The notes: generated by a model not told the origin, from the letters alone. Shown: positions 9,052-19,956, numbered from the stretch's first letter. The stretch: DNA of 60,314 bases from Tatumella sp. JGM91 (GCF_018257575.1 NZ_JAERJP010000021.1:1-60314), one strand, 5' to 3'. Translations and numbers: made by a program.

Positions 9052-10113
9052 TTAAAGTGAACCCAGGCGTTCGCCGGCATAAGAACCATCCAGTACCCGC
9101 TGCCACCAGACCGGGTTATTCAGATACCACTCTACGGTTTTACGGATACCGGATTCGAAAGTTTCTGCCGGAGTCCAGCCCAGTTCTTTTTCGATTTTAG
9201 AAGCATCGATGGCATAACGCAGATCATGGCCGGGACGATCCTGAACGTAGGTAATCAGATCCGCGTAATGGTTAACACCCTGTGGTTTTTCCGGAACCAG
9301 TTCTTCCAGCAGTCCGCAGATGGTCTTCACCACATCGATATTTTTACGTTCGTTATGACCACCGATATTATAGGTTTCGCCGACTTCACCCTTAGTCACC
9401 ACGGTATAAAGCGCCCGGGCATGATCTTCGACATACAGCCAGTCACGGATCTGGCTGCCGTTACCATAGACCGGTAACGGTTTACCGGCCATCGCATTGA
9501 GGATAATCAGCGGGATCAGTTTTTCCGGGAAGTGATACGGGCCATAGTTATTTGAGCAGTTGGTGACAATGGTCGGCAAGCCATAGGTACGCAGCCAGGC
9601 TCTGACCAGGTGGTCACTGGAAGCTTTAGAGGCAGAATACGGGCTGCTGGGTGCATAAGGCGTAGTTTCGGTAAACAAATCGTCAGTGCCTTCCAGATCG
9701 CCATACACCTCATCAGTAGAGATATGGTGGAAACGGAATGCCTGTTTTGCCTGCTCTTCCAGCGTGTTCCAGTACTGACGCGTCGCTTCCAGCAGAGTAT
9801 AGGTGCCGACCACATTGGTTTCGATAAATGCCGCCGGGCCATCGATAGAACGGTCAACATGGCTCTCTGCCGCCAGGTGCATTACCGCATCCGGCTGATA
9901 CTTGCTAAACAGGGCATCCAGCGCGGCACGGTCACAGATATTGACCTGTTCAAAATGATAACGCGGGCTGTCTGCTACCCCGGCCAGAGATTCCAGGTTT
10001 CCGGCATAGGTCAGACTGTCAACGACAATCGCCTGATCCTGAGTATTTTCTATAATATTGCGTACTACTGCCGAACCGATAAACCCGGCACCACCGGTGA
10101 TTAAAATTTTCAT
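9052..10113 (-). CDS. rfbB: dTDP-glucose 4,6-dehydratase
   Basis: RmlB is an NAD-dependent short-chain dehydrogenase/reductase-type enzyme that converts dTDP-glucose to dTDP-4-keto-6-deoxyglucose. The 353-residue protein starts with the Rossmann motif [11 protein letters not shown] (residues 4-14). It contains [11 protein letters not shown] with the catalytic acidic residues and the YSASKAS active-site Tyr-Lys pair near 165. The final [13 protein letters not shown] segment is typical. It starts 8 bases after the preceding glycosyltransferase stop and is the first of the rfbBAC trio. Composition is close to housekeeping genes. Confidence 0.97.
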   Translation of the reverse strand: MKILITGGAGFIGSAVVRNIIENTQDQAIVVDSLTYAGNLESLAGVADSPRYHFEQVNICDRAALDALFSKYQPDAVMHLAAESHVDRSIDGPAAFIETNVVGTYTLLEATRQYWNTLEEQAKQAFRFHHISTDEVYGDLEGTDDLFTETTPYAPSSPYSASKASSDHLVRAWLRTYGLPTIVTNCSNNYGPYHFPEKLIPLIILNAMAGKPLPVYGNGSQIRDWLYVEDHARALYTVVTKGEVGETYNIGGHNERKNIDVVKTICGLLEELVPEKPQGVNHYADLITYVQDRPGHDLRYAIDASKIEKELGWTPAETFESGIRKTVEWYLNNPVWWQRVLDGSYAGERLGSL

Positions 10114-10121
10114 ATATAATC

Positions 10122-11270
10122 CTAAATAGTTTTACTTTTTTGAAATAAATCCCATTTCTTACTAATGTAGGTGGATATTTCAGAGTTAAATCTTTCCACA
10201 GAAAATTTTTCTGCCTGAAGCCTGCAATCCCTGTAGGAAATAGCAGTCTGGTTAGCCTCGAAAAACTCAATAGAATCAATTACTTCATTGACTTCCTGAG
10301 AATAAAAAAAGCAGCCAGTTGGATTATTTTGTCCAAAAGGTATCACCGTTTCCAGTACACCTCCTTTACCAAAAGCAATGACCGGAGTACCACAGGCCAT
10401 AGCTTCTACCGGAATTATCCCAAAATCCTCTTCAGCAGCAAAGACAAAAGCCTTCGCCTTACTCATATATTCCTGCATCACTGCATTTGACTGATAACCT
10501 AAAATTTCTACATTACCTGCGGCTTTTGACCGGATCTTAGCCATTTCTGAACCATCACCAATGACCACTAATTTTTTATCAGGCATCCGGCTAAAAGCAT
10601 CAACAATCAGGTCTATTCGCTTATAAGGTACTAATCTTGAAGCAGTAAAGTAGAAATCCTCTTTATTTTCGTTAAAAACAAATCGATTTACATCTACAGG
10701 GGGATAAATTACATCTGCGTCACGTCCGTATACTTTTTTAATTCTTCGGGCTATAAAGCGTGAATTCGCAATAAAGTGGTCAACACCATTTGATGTACGA
10801 ACATCCCACATCCTTATTTTATGTAACAAATAACGGGCTAACTTCCCTTTAATACCTTTATCTAAACCAGCTTCGCGCAAATACTGATGTTGCATATCCC
10901 ATGCATAGCGAATTGGAGAGTGCACGTAACTGATATGCAACTGATCCGGTCCTGTCAAAATACCTTTAGCTACTGCATGACTACTTGACAGTATAATATC
11001 ATGTTTAGAAACATCTAGCTGCTCGATAGCTAAAGGCATCAGAGGTAAATAACTTTGATACTTTGTTCGGGACTTAGGCAAATTCTGAATAAAACTGGTC
11101 GTTGCCTTTTTTCCTTGAAAAAGACGCCTGCTATCATCAGACAGAAAATCAACCACGGAATATAAGTCTGCCTCCGGGTAGATATCTATAAATTCAGCTA
11201 TAACTTTTTCCGCACCGGCAAAGGTAACTAACCAGTCTGCAACAATCCCAACACTTAACTTCTCGTTCAT
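10122..11270 (-). CDS. family 4 glycosyltransferase, WbaZ-like
   Basis: From the ATG at 11270 ([10 protein letters not shown], with AGG 6-8 bases upstream) the protein has 382 residues; a start seven codons earlier is possible but has no ribosome-binding site. It has a GT-B fold: an N-terminal acceptor domain with [14 protein letters not shown], and a C-terminal donor domain with [16 protein letters not shown] and the [20 protein letters not shown] motif containing the E-x7-E pair. Similar proteins, such as WbaZ, are mannosyl- or rhamnosyltransferases of O antigens and capsules. Its position between manB and rfbB fits a mannose or rhamnose donor. The exact linkage is unknown. Confidence 0.85.
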   Translation of the reverse strand: MNEKLSVGIVADWLVTFAGAEKVIAEFIDIYPEADLYSVVDFLSDDSRRLFQGKKATTSFIQNLPKSRTKYQSYLPLMPLAIEQLDVSKHDIILSSSHAVAKGILTGPDQLHISYVHSPIRYAWDMQHQYLREAGLDKGIKGKLARYLLHKIRMWDVRTSNGVDHFIANSRFIARRIKKVYGRDADVIYPPVDVNRFVFNENKEDFYFTASRLVPYKRIDLIVDAFSRMPDKKLVVIGDGSEMAKIRSKAAGNVEILGYQSNAVMQEYMSKAKAFVFAAEEDFGIIPVEAMACGTPVIAFGKGGVLETVIPFGQNNPTGCFFYSQEVNEVIDSIEFFEANQTAISYRDCRLQAEKFSVERFNSEISTYISKKWDLFQKSKTI

Positions 11271-11319
11271 AACAGACCTATAATTAATCAATGATTTAGA
11301 ATCATCTACAAACCATTAC

Positions 11320-12696
11320 TCATGAGCGTAACAGTGACAAAATTTCATTAGTTTTTTCTTTCATTAACTCAATGTCAGATTTTGATTCAACATTTAATCG
11401 CACAACAGGTTCAGTATTAGAACTTCTTAAATTAAATCGCCAGGTTCCGAAATCCATACTTATTCCGTCAGTATGATCAATGTTATGAACATCCGATTTC
11501 ATCTTTTCGATAACTTTACTAATAGATTCCTTAGGATTCTTCAATGATGAATTTATCTCTCCCGATGCCGGATATGCCAAAATTCTTTCCTGAACCATTT
11601 GACTTAATGATTTATTTTTCAGAATCATTAACTCAGTTACCAGCAACCATGGGATCATACCACTGTCACAGTAATAAAAATCCCTGAAGTAATGGTGAGC
11701 GCTCATTTCACCACCATAGACAGCATCCTCCTGTCTCATTCTTTCTTTAATAAATGCATGGCCGGTTTTTGACATAACAGGAACACCACCAGACTTAGTG
11801 ACTATATCAATAGTATTCCAGCTCAAACGAGGGTCATGAATGATTTTCGCCCCGGGGTTTTTTTCCAGAAAAGCCTCAGCCAACAATCCGACTATATAGT
11901 AACCTTCAATAAACTCACCATTTTCATCAAAGAGAAAGCAGCGATCAAAATCACCATCGAATGCAATTCCCATATCAGCCTTATGATTGATAACTGCTTC
12001 CGATGTATCCTTTCTGCATTCCGGTAATAATGGGTTAGGGATACCATTTGGAAAACTACCATCCGGCTGATGATGCACTTTTATAATATCAATAGGAACT
12101 TTTCTGGAAATAAATACTTTTTCAATTTCATCAATTACATGCCCCGCAGCACCATTGCCTGAATTTATAACCAGCTTCAAAGGTTTATCTAGCTTATCAA
12201 TATTGATGAAGCTTAATATCTTATCTACATATTGCTTTGAGATATCCACCTTTTGATAGCTTCCTCTGCCCTGAGGATTAACTGCAATAAATTCATTTTT
12301 CTCAGCTAATTGCTGTATTATTTTAAGCCCGGTATCACCACTGATTGGTTTTGAATTCTCACGAACCAGCTTCATGCCATTATAATCAATAGGGTTATGA
12401 CTGGCCGTAATTTCAACGCCACCATCAGCTTGTAAGTGAGTTGTCGAAAAATAGATTTCTTCAGTTCCACTCAATCCGATATCTAATACATCTGTACCAG
12501 AATCCATTAAGCCATTTGCAAAAGATAACTTCAGACTTTCACTGGTATGCCTTATATCTCCGCCAACAACCATTTTCTTTGGTTTGAGATACTCACCATA
12601 TGCACGCCCTATTCTATAGGCAATATCATCATTGAGCTCAGCACCTAATTTTCCACGAATATCATAAGCTTTAAAACATGTCAGTATGTCAGTCAT
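11320..12696 (-). CDS. manB: phosphomannomutase
   Basis: ManB (also named CpsG or RfbK) converts mannose-6-P to mannose-1-P for GDP-mannose synthesis. The 458-residue protein shows the phosphohexomutase layout: the phosphoserine loop EITASHNP with Ser99, the metal loop DGDFDRC (Asp247, 249 and 251) and the sugar-binding GGEMSAHH. The C-terminal phosphate-binding segment is [12 protein letters not shown]. It lies 9 bases downstream of manC, the usual pairing. It is somewhat AT-rich, so the manCB pair may have come with the serotype segment. Confidence 0.96.
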   Translation of the reverse strand: MTDILTCFKAYDIRGKLGAELNDDIAYRIGRAYGEYLKPKKMVVGGDIRHTSESLKLSFANGLMDSGTDVLDIGLSGTEEIYFSTTHLQADGGVEITASHNPIDYNGMKLVRENSKPISGDTGLKIIQQLAEKNEFIAVNPQGRGSYQKVDISKQYVDKILSFINIDKLDKPLKLVINSGNGAAGHVIDEIEKVFISRKVPIDIIKVHHQPDGSFPNGIPNPLLPECRKDTSEAVINHKADMGIAFDGDFDRCFLFDENGEFIEGYYIVGLLAEAFLEKNPGAKIIHDPRLSWNTIDIVTKSGGVPVMSKTGHAFIKERMRQEDAVYGGEMSAHHYFRDFYYCDSGMIPWLLVTELMILKNKSLSQMVQERILAYPASGEINSSLKNPKESISKVIEKMKSDVHNIDHTDGISMDFGTWRFNLRSSNTEPVVRLNVESKSDIELMKEKTNEILSLLRS

Positions 12697-12705
12697 ATAT
12701 ATATC

Positions 12706-14130
12706 CTAGCATCCAGGGCTATAATGATCTTTTAATCGAATAATATCATCATCAGCTAAATAATCACCCGATTGAATCTCCAGCAACTCCAGTGGAATTT
12801 TTCCCGGATTCTCAAGCATATGAATCGCGCCAACGGGTATAAATGTTGATTGATTTTCCGTCAAAATAAAGGAATTCTCACCAAGTGTTACTTTTGCAGT
12901 ACCGGCCAATACTACCCAATGTTCAGCTCTGTGGTGATGCATTTGAAGTGATAAAGCTCCGCCAGGTTTAACCGTCAGACGGTTAACATGATATCTGGGC
13001 TCACTAACAACTTTATCAGCATGTCCCCAGGGCTGGTAGGATTCACGATGCACACGGAATTCAGAACGGTTAGAGATCTTCAGATGCTCAACAACCTTTT
13101 TAACATCCTGCACCTGGTTTTTATCTATAATCAATATAGCGTCCTTGGTGTTTACTACGACCAGATTATCAACACCAATAGCAGCCACCAACCCTTCTTC
13201 AGAGTTTATATAACAATTAGAGGTATTATGAGTAAAAACATCCCCGGTTGTTGCATTGCCGTCAATGTCCTTATCATTGACTTCCCATAAAGCCGACCAT
13301 GAGCCAACATCGTTCCAGCCGGCATCTAACGGAATGACAACTGCATCACGTGTTTTTTCCATTACTGCATAATCAATCGATTCATCAGGACACAGTTCAA
13401 AGCAATCCCGATCAACCCTTATAAAATTTTCCTGATTATCTGAATTTTTACCTTCAATAGCTTTCAGACAAACAGAATAAATATCGGGTCTGAATTTCTC
13501 AAGTTGCGTCAGATAATCCTGTGCTTTAAACAGGAACATGCCGCTATTCCAGTAATATTCTTCACTATCTATATAAGCCTGTGCTGTTGTCTTATCTGGT
13601 TTCTCAACAAAACCGCCAACACTGAACCCTTTGGCTTCTCCCTGAGAAATTTCATTCCCACGTCGGATATACCCATAGCCTGTTTCAGCTCCCTGAGGAA
13701 CAATTCCAAACGTAACTAATTTACCTTGTTCAGCAAACGGTATTGCCTGAGAAATAGCCGCATGAAATGATTTATTATTATCAATTACATGATCCGCCGC
13801 CAGAACTAACAGCAAAGGATTCTCACCCTTTAAAATTGCACTAAACGCAGCTAATGCAATCGCCGGTGCGGTATTCCTGCCAACGGGCTCAAGTATAATA
13901 TTATTAGATAATTGATCAATTTGTCTTAGTTGCTCTGCGACCAAAAACCTGTGATTTTCATTACAGATAACCAGCGGATGATCAATTTTCAGACCACTTA
14001 ATCTCAGCACTGTTTCCTGGAGCATAGAGTTTTCACTATGAAGTCGCAGAAACTGCTTTGGGAATAATTCCCGGGACATTGGCCATAAACGTGAACCAGT
14101 ACCACCAGCCATAATTACGGGTATTAACAT
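12706..14130 (-). CDS. manC: mannose-1-phosphate guanylyltransferase
   Basis: ManC (CpsB or RfbM) makes GDP-mannose from mannose-1-P and GTP. The 474-residue protein has the pyrophosphorylase signature [14 protein letters not shown] at residues 8-21, followed by FPKQF. The middle carries VEKPDK and WNSGMFLF. The C-terminal cupin domain (type II phosphomannose isomerase-like, [18 protein letters not shown] near 400-417) suggests possible bifunctionality, although a separate manA is present in this locus. It precedes manB by 9 bases and follows the GT2 gene by 10. Confidence 0.96.
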   Translation of the reverse strand: MLIPVIMAGGTGSRLWPMSRELFPKQFLRLHSENSMLQETVLRLSGLKIDHPLVICNENHRFLVAEQLRQIDQLSNNIILEPVGRNTAPAIALAAFSAILKGENPLLLVLAADHVIDNNKSFHAAISQAIPFAEQGKLVTFGIVPQGAETGYGYIRRGNEISQGEAKGFSVGGFVEKPDKTTAQAYIDSEEYYWNSGMFLFKAQDYLTQLEKFRPDIYSVCLKAIEGKNSDNQENFIRVDRDCFELCPDESIDYAVMEKTRDAVVIPLDAGWNDVGSWSALWEVNDKDIDGNATTGDVFTHNTSNCYINSEEGLVAAIGVDNLVVVNTKDAILIIDKNQVQDVKKVVEHLKISNRSEFRVHRESYQPWGHADKVVSEPRYHVNRLTVKPGGALSLQMHHHRAEHWVVLAGTAKVTLGENSFILTENQSTFIPVGAIHMLENPGKIPLELLEIQSGDYLADDDIIRLKDHYSPGC

Positions 14131-14140
14131 TTATTCCTCA

Positions 14141-15025
14141 TCATTTTGTATATGTTGATTTTTTCCATAACCTTGATCTGTCATGACAACCTAATGCGAA
14201 ATATTTACATAGCAATGTAACACTATTTACAACACCTATCACAGGTATGCTTTTAGCAAATACTTTAAGCATAAATATTTCATTTCTAATGCAAAAGTAT
14301 CGTCTTCCGGTAATTGCTGCATCAATCAGACGTTCTGTTGTTCTAAATTTACCAGGTTTTGAACCAACTCTTGAGAGTGAATGCATAAGTACACCTTCAC
14401 ATCTTATTTTTATAGCAGAAGGGTAAGTTTTGCTAATCTTATGAATACGTCTGAATATACTCATATCAACACCGTAAAGTGCATAGCTCTCATCAAATAC
14501 AGTGTTAAATCTACTAATTAATTTGTTAATTACCTTTTTATTTAACATCAAACCGGAACCAATACTTAGCGTTCCTTTTGGATCCATATCTTTTTCTTTT
14601 TCTATAACAATATCATTTTCTACCGGATAGTAAATTTTTCCATCTGCTTCTGAATGAATGATTGGTAACACCACATCATAATCATTTAACTTTTTATCGC
14701 TCAGTTTACTTAAGAAGGATTCTTCAATTACAGTATCATCATCAAGTATGATAAGCCTTTCAGCATTAACATTATCACGAATGAAGTCATTGTATAGAAA
14801 ACTCAATGGCTTGTTATTCAAGTACTCATTTATGATTAATTCTTTTACGTTACCTTCCAGTTCTTTGACTATAACTGAATTATCACATATCAAATCAGGA
14901 CCATTGTTTACTATCGTTAAAACAATACCTTTAAGATTACACTTCGAAAGCGTTGTTAAAGTAACAGAGTCATTAATTTTCTTTCCGTAGAGCACGACTA
15001 ATATTGCCGTATCAAACCCATTCAT
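14141..15025 (-). CDS. family 2 glycosyltransferase
   Basis: The 294-residue protein has an N-terminal ILVVLYGKK segment and an acidic LIILDDDTVIEE motif near residues 93-104, the DXD-like donor-metal site of GT-A enzymes. Its sugar specificity is not readable. The start overlaps the upstream GT4 gene by 4 bases (ATGA), so the two are probably translationally coupled. The gene is distinctly AT-rich, consistent with the serotype-specific segment. Its likely role is to add one sugar to the lipid-linked repeat unit. Confidence 0.78.
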   Translation of the reverse strand: MNGFDTAILVVLYGKKINDSVTLTTLSKCNLKGIVLTIVNNGPDLICDNSVIVKELEGNVKELIINEYLNNKPLSFLYNDFIRDNVNAERLIILDDDTVIEESFLSKLSDKKLNDYDVVLPIIHSEADGKIYYPVENDIVIEKEKDMDPKGTLSIGSGLMLNKKVINKLISRFNTVFDESYALYGVDMSIFRRIHKISKTYPSAIKIRCEGVLMHSLSRVGSKPGKFRTTERLIDAAITGRRYFCIRNEIFMLKVFAKSIPVIGVVNSVTLLCKYFALGCHDRSRLWKKSTYTK

Positions 15026-16200
15026 TCATTAACCTCTGGCAATGGATTATTATTTATCAAGCACTCCCAATCATTAATTATTTTATTTGTTGAAAAGTCA
15101 CTCAAATCGAAATCAAATGAAATGGTTTCATTAACAAAATCACTAATTTTAGCGGATAAATCCTCTGCCGTATCAAATATAAACTTGGGATTCTTCTCTA
15201 ATAACTCAGGTATTCCGCCACTTCTCTTACCTAAAACAGCAACCCCTCTTCCCATTCCTTCTACAACAACCCTGCCAAAGGGTTCATTCCAGATAGAGGG
15301 AACAACAAGCAAATCAATTTTATCTAAAAATTCCGTAGCATTCACATTACCGGTAAAGACCGTAGTGACATTATTTTCTTTTGCTACTTTTCTTAATTCC
15401 TCCATGTAATAAGGGTCACCGCTTCCTGCTACGTACACAGAACATCGTCTCTTCACATTATCTGACAACTGAGACATTGCAGAGAAGATTATTTCTATTC
15501 CTTTTGTTTTATGGATCCTCCCTAAATACCCCACTTTTACTTCATCACTTATAATTTTTCTTTCTGCTATCGAATCATCAAGGCATATATTGTAAATAAC
15601 GGTTGATTTTGAATTTTTAAAGTAGCCAAGATCCAGGTGTTTCTTCAGAATATAATCACTAATCCCAATTATATCATCAACATATTTTGAGTTGATTTTC
15701 TTTGGAAGTGTCAACATCTTACATTCCTTACACTGACCTTCACAGTTTTCTGACTTAAACATGTTAGCATTACTACATAATAACGAATAACTTCTTAAAA
15801 CATGCATAACCCTGATTTTTTTTCGTGAAGCTAACTTCCATATCACTGAGGATACATCTTCAATTGTACTGGTAATCAGTATATCCGGAGAAATTTCCTC
15901 TAATTTATCCCTAAGCTTATTTTCTATAAAAACATTATGCGAATCGATCACGTGCCATAATATTTTTCTTACTATACCTTTATTTTTTTTATCCAGGGAC
16001 CAATATATATTTTTATTTTTAATTCTTGTAACTGGTACGTGTTCAATCGTTTCTACTGTACTCTTATCCGAGATAGCCAGAACAGAAACGTCATATCCTT
16101 TTTTTAAGAGATTTTCCGCCAATGTTTTGGTCGATAGTTCCCCGCCCCCTCCCACATCAGGATAATACGCTCTGCATGCTATTAAAATTTTCTTTTTCAT
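15022..16200 (-). CDS. family 4 glycosyltransferase
   Basis: From the ATG at 16200 (MKKKILIACRAY, AAGG about 10 bases upstream) the protein has 392 residues; a TTG start three codons earlier is possible. The N-terminal YYPDVGGGGELSTKTLAENL loop and the C-terminal VGYLGRIHKTKGIEIIFSAM and NEPFGRVVVEGMGRGVAV (E-x7-E type) segments define a GT-B retaining transferase of family GT4. A Cys-rich stretch CEGQCKECKML near residues 155-165 recurs in some capsule GT4 enzymes and may bind metal or be structural. It lies directly after wbaP, so it may add the second sugar. AT-rich. Confidence 0.83.
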   Translation of the reverse strand: MKKKILIACRAYYPDVGGGGELSTKTLAENLLKKGYDVSVLAISDKSTVETIEHVPVTRIKNKNIYWSLDKKNKGIVRKILWHVIDSHNVFIENKLRDKLEEISPDILITSTIEDVSSVIWKLASRKKIRVMHVLRSYSLLCSNANMFKSENCEGQCKECKMLTLPKKINSKYVDDIIGISDYILKKHLDLGYFKNSKSTVIYNICLDDSIAERKIISDEVKVGYLGRIHKTKGIEIIFSAMSQLSDNVKRRCSVYVAGSGDPYYMEELRKVAKENNVTTVFTGNVNATEFLDKIDLLVVPSIWNEPFGRVVVEGMGRGVAVLGKRSGGIPELLEKNPKFIFDTAEDLSAKISDFVNETISFDFDLSDFSTNKIINDWECLINNNPLPEVNE

Positions 16201-16234
16201 AAAAGACAAACCTTAGTAATATGTTATTTAAACT

Positions 16235-17665
16235 TTAGTAAGCACCATCGCGTTTTAGCACTACTCCTATAGTTTTAAATAATATTGCTATATCATTCCA
16301 CATCGACCAGTTTTTTACATACCAGGCATCAAAATAGACACGGGTTTCATAATCCACATCACTGCGGCCGCTGACCTGCCAGAGTCCGGTCATACCCGGT
16401 TTACTCATCAGATAATAGTCGACCTGTTCATGATAACGCTCCAGTTCCTGATGGATAATCGGCCGCGGTCCGACCAGGCTCATTTCCCCTTTCAGTACAT
16501 TAAACAGCTGGGGTAACTCATCCATACTGGTGCGGCGCAGAATATCGCCGATTTTGGTGATCCGCGGGTCGTTTTTCAGTTTAAAGGTGGCATCCCATTC
16601 GGCTTTTGCTTCAGGGTCACTGGCCAGTAACTCTTCCAGCAGCTGTCCGGAGTTAACCGCCATAGAGCGGAATTTCAGGCATTTAAACGGCTTGCCATGC
16701 TGACCAATACGTTCATGACCATAAATTGCCGGCCCCCCGTCTTTTCTGACTTTACTGCGGATATACAGCAGTAACGGCGCTAGCAGAATAATAATCGCCA
16801 GCGAGGCACAGATATCAAAACCGCGTTTCAGTGCCCGTGATGACCACTTTGCCAGGTTCTGATGGACACGGAAAATCATCACTTCATGGCTGAAAATAAA
16901 TGACATATCGGTACTGTCGAGGGGCATACCACGTAATGTCGGGATTACCGATACATAACGATAGCCTTTAATCATCATTTCCCGCAGCCAGCTATTCCGC
17001 AGTTCGGCCTGCTGACTTTCCACCGCCACAATAAACTGCTGACGCCGATCTACGCCATTACCCAGCCAGCCGGGATTACACTCTAATAACGGAATTCCCT
17101 GCAACTGTTGCTGCCCGGCCAGAGCCGGTTCGGTATTAATAAACCCGGTGACACGGAAACCAAGGTTTTTCTCGCTGGTAATCGCCAGGTAAGCGTCAAT
17201 GGCATTTTTACCGCTGCCGATAATAATCGCGTCACGCTGCCACAGGCCGGCTTTATCCAGCAGTTTTTTGGTCAGCATCCGCAGGGCGGGGACCAGTAGC
17301 AGCACCAGCAGCCAGGTCAGTACCCACAGGTAGCGGGAAAAATACCATTTGGCAAAAGCCACTATCGCTATTTCAAATACCGCAAAAATCAGCAGAGTGC
17401 GCAGGATCTCTTTCAGTTCAAACCAGAAGGTTTTACGGTAAAAGTAATGGCGCAGCCGGACAGCAAACCATCCGATACAGCAGCAGGCCAGCATCCAGTG
17501 CAGACTGATCCAGCCTTCGGTCGGCACCTCAGGAATGCGGTCATGAAAATGGCTCAGGGTCAGCTGTAAAATGCCCATCGCAATATAAATCGCCAGGGTA
17601 AAGCCGATAAAATCTGACAGGATCAGCAGCCCGCTGACCCACAAATTTCGGGTTAAACGCGTCAT
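16235..17665 (-). CDS. wbaP: undecaprenyl-phosphate hexose-1-phosphate transferase (WbaP/AmsG type)
   Basis: This polyisoprenyl-phosphate hexose-1-P transferase starts the repeat unit by moving galactose-1-P or glucose-1-P from the UDP-sugar to undecaprenyl phosphate. The 476 residues match WbaP/AmsG length. Several membrane helices lie in the first 130 residues, then a Rossmann-like region (AIIIGSGKNAIDAY), a membrane hairpin near 285-305, and the catalytic C-terminal domain. That domain has KCLKFRSM, RRTSMDELPQLFNVLKGEM and LVGPRP. It follows wzc, as in group 1 capsule and amylovoran clusters. Galactose versus glucose cannot be settled from sequence alone, so WcaJ-like activity remains possible. 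Confidence 0.88.
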   Translation of the reverse strand: MTRLTRNLWVSGLLILSDFIGFTLAIYIAMGILQLTLSHFHDRIPEVPTEGWISLHWMLACCCIGWFAVRLRHYFYRKTFWFELKEILRTLLIFAVFEIAIVAFAKWYFSRYLWVLTWLLVLLLVPALRMLTKKLLDKAGLWQRDAIIIGSGKNAIDAYLAITSEKNLGFRVTGFINTEPALAGQQQLQGIPLLECNPGWLGNGVDRRQQFIVAVESQQAELRNSWLREMMIKGYRYVSVIPTLRGMPLDSTDMSFIFSHEVMIFRVHQNLAKWSSRALKRGFDICASLAIIILLAPLLLYIRSKVRKDGGPAIYGHERIGQHGKPFKCLKFRSMAVNSGQLLEELLASDPEAKAEWDATFKLKNDPRITKIGDILRRTSMDELPQLFNVLKGEMSLVGPRPIIHQELERYHEQVDYYLMSKPGMTGLWQVSGRSDVDYETRVYFDAWYVKNWSMWNDIAILFKTIGVVLKRDGAY

Positions 17666-17724
17666 GGTTTCCTCACCATCTCCCTGTGCGGGTGGTGTTA
17701 ATAAAGAGGTTGCGGAGGGAATGC

Positions 17725-17746
17725 CGGGGCACCGCTATGTGCCCCG
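17725..17746 (-). other. hairpin between wzc and wbaP, possible attenuator
   Basis: CGGGGCAC and GTGCCCCG form a perfect 8-base stem with a 6-base loop in the 104-base gap after wzc. No U-run follows on the transcribed strand. In group 1 capsule clusters a stem-loop after wzc is known to reduce transcription into the downstream genes, and RfaH relieves this through the ops element. Position and structure fit that role here by analogy. Confidence 0.5.
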
Positions 17747-17769
17747 CACTGAGTGTTAGAATAACGGAA

Positions 17770-19941
17770 TTATGATTGCTGTTTATCGTCGTAAGAGTAG
17801 CCGTAGTGGCTGTAACCGTAGCCATAATAGCTGCTGGCTTTTTTCACCACCCCGTTCAGAATACAGCCTTTAATCTCTACCCCGCTCTGTTCAAAGCGGC
17901 GGATACTGACTTCAATTTCTTTGGCGGTGTTCTGTTCAAAACGGGCCACCAGCAGGGTGGTCCCCGCATAACGGCCAATCACTGCCGCATCGGTGACCGC
18001 CAGAATCGGCGGGGTATCCACCAGTACCAGGTCATAGTGTTCGCCGGCCCAGTCCAGCAGCTGCTGAAAACGCGGGTGCATTAACAGCTCCGCCGGGTTG
18101 GGCGGTATGGCACCACGGGCAATAAAGTCAAAGCTGCCGTTCGCCACGCTTTTTACCGCCTGCGGTATCTGTGATTTACCGGACAGAATATCCGATAAGC
18201 CATGGTCGGTGGTCTGGTTAAATATCTGGTGAGCATAGCCTTTACGCATATCACCGTCGATAAACAGTACCTTCTGGCCGCTCTGGGCAATTACCGCCGC
18301 CAGGTTGGTGGTAATAAAGGTTTTACCGGCATTGGGGCTGGCCCCGGAAATCATCAGCACGTTATTTCTGGCTTCCATCATGGCAAAGTGCAGACTGGTG
18401 CGCAGGCTGCGGATCGCTTCGATGGCCAGGTCTGCCGGGTTATCTTTCGCCAGGAAATGGATATTTTCTTTACGTTTATGTTTACCTTTCAGTGACCGTT
18501 TCGGCTGCTGGCGGGCCATCCACTCAGAAACCGGCACACTGGCATAGACATTAATCCCCAGCTCCTCCAGCTGCTCCGGCGATTCAATCCCGCGGCGCAA
18601 AAATACCTGTAACAACACCAGCCCGACAGAAATAAAAACACCCAGAATAATGCCGATTAAAACCACCAGGACTTTTTTCGGTTTTACCGGTTTCGGTTCG
18701 GTCACTGCATCATCAATAATACGCACATTACCGATGGCACTGTTTTTGGCAATATTCAGTTCCTGCTGGCGGTTAAGTAACTGCATATATACCGCCTGGC
18801 CTGATTCCACATCTCGGCTTAACTGCAGTACCTGCTGCTGGGTGGCCGGCATCGCCGAAACCTGTTTATTTAAACGGGCTTTTTCATCCTGCAGGGTTTT
18901 ACGCTTTTCCAGCAGCGCCTTATAGGTCGGGTGGTCTTTGGTAAACAGCTGTGACACTTCCGCTTCACGGAAAGTCAGCTGGTTCAGCTGATTATCGACA
19001 TTCACCACCTGGTCAAGGGTCGAACGGGCCTGCATGGTTAAATCAACCGAATCACTGCGCTTGCGGTAGTCGCTCAGTTTATCTTCGGCCGCATCCAGAT
19101 CCGCCCGTACCTCAGGTAACTGCCGGGCCAGAAAGTCAAGGCTTTTACTGTCCTGGGCGGCCTGGCGGGCAATATTCTGTGCCAGGTAGTTATCACTGAT
19201 GCTGCGTAAGGTCTCCCGGATCAGCGCCGGGTCACTGCCGCTCAGGGTCAGATTTAACATTCCCGTATCTTTACCCTGATCAATAGCAGAAAAAACCTGT
19301 TGCAGATTATTAATTGCCTCCAGCCGGGTCAGATAATCAATGGTAAATTTTGTGCCCGGCGGGGCCTGCAGATCACTGATTAACAGGGATAAACCATCCG
19401 CTTCCAGCAACTGGCCGCTATGGCCCTGTAAATGATAGGGACCGCCGGATAACTGATAGTTACCATTGTCACCCGCGGTAACCGTCAGGGTCGGGACTTT
19501 GCCGTCTGCCGGGGCTACATAAATACGGCCGACAGTCAGGGTGCCCGGCGAATGGCCGGTTAACCGCGCCCAGCCGCGGCCAAATAGCGGAAAGTATTTT
19601 TCGCTGACCTGCGCCTGCAGGTTAAGGTCGTCGACGGTTTTACCGAGGATCATCCGTGACTGTAACAGGGCAATTTCCGGGGCCGATTCCGGCTGGCTGT
19701 CGGGCAGTATCTGGCTAAGGTTGTTTAGCAGGGCATTGCCCTGTTTCTGTTCCACCTGCACCAGCGCATCCGCCTGATAGACGGGGGTGGCAAACAGGGC
19801 ATAGAGTATTGCCAGCACGGTAAAAACCGCAGTAATACTGATAATCAGTTTACGGTGGTCGATCAGTTCGCCAAGCAGGCGTCCCAGATCGATTTCATCA
19901 GAGTCCGGACTGGCCGGGGTATGTTTCGCTGTCGGTGACAT
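17770..19941 (-). CDS. wzc: tyrosine autokinase and polysaccharide co-polymerase
   Basis: Wzc controls polymer length and export through cycling tyrosine phosphorylation. The 723-residue protein has the expected order: TM1 (about 32-50), a long periplasmic coiled-coil region, TM2 (about 424-447) and a cytoplasmic BY-kinase domain. The kinase has Walker A GASPNAGKT (533-541), Walker A' VLFIDGDMRKG (558-568) and Walker B LVLVDTPP. The C-terminus is a tyrosine cluster (SYYGYGYSHYGYSYDD) that is the autophosphorylation site. Its partner phosphatase gene wzb is 15 bases upstream. Confidence 0.97.
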   Translation of the reverse strand: MSPTAKHTPASPDSDEIDLGRLLGELIDHRKLIISITAVFTVLAILYALFATPVYQADALVQVEQKQGNALLNNLSQILPDSQPESAPEIALLQSRMILGKTVDDLNLQAQVSEKYFPLFGRGWARLTGHSPGTLTVGRIYVAPADGKVPTLTVTAGDNGNYQLSGGPYHLQGHSGQLLEADGLSLLISDLQAPPGTKFTIDYLTRLEAINNLQQVFSAIDQGKDTGMLNLTLSGSDPALIRETLRSISDNYLAQNIARQAAQDSKSLDFLARQLPEVRADLDAAEDKLSDYRKRSDSVDLTMQARSTLDQVVNVDNQLNQLTFREAEVSQLFTKDHPTYKALLEKRKTLQDEKARLNKQVSAMPATQQQVLQLSRDVESGQAVYMQLLNRQQELNIAKNSAIGNVRIIDDAVTEPKPVKPKKVLVVLIGIILGVFISVGLVLLQVFLRRGIESPEQLEELGINVYASVPVSEWMARQQPKRSLKGKHKRKENIHFLAKDNPADLAIEAIRSLRTSLHFAMMEARNNVLMISGASPNAGKTFITTNLAAVIAQSGQKVLFIDGDMRKGYAHQIFNQTTDHGLSDILSGKSQIPQAVKSVANGSFDFIARGAIPPNPAELLMHPRFQQLLDWAGEHYDLVLVDTPPILAVTDAAVIGRYAGTTLLVARFEQNTAKEIEVSIRRFEQSGVEIKGCILNGVVKKASSYYGYGYSHYGYSYDDKQQS

Positions 19942-19956
19942 GTTGACTTCCTAAGG

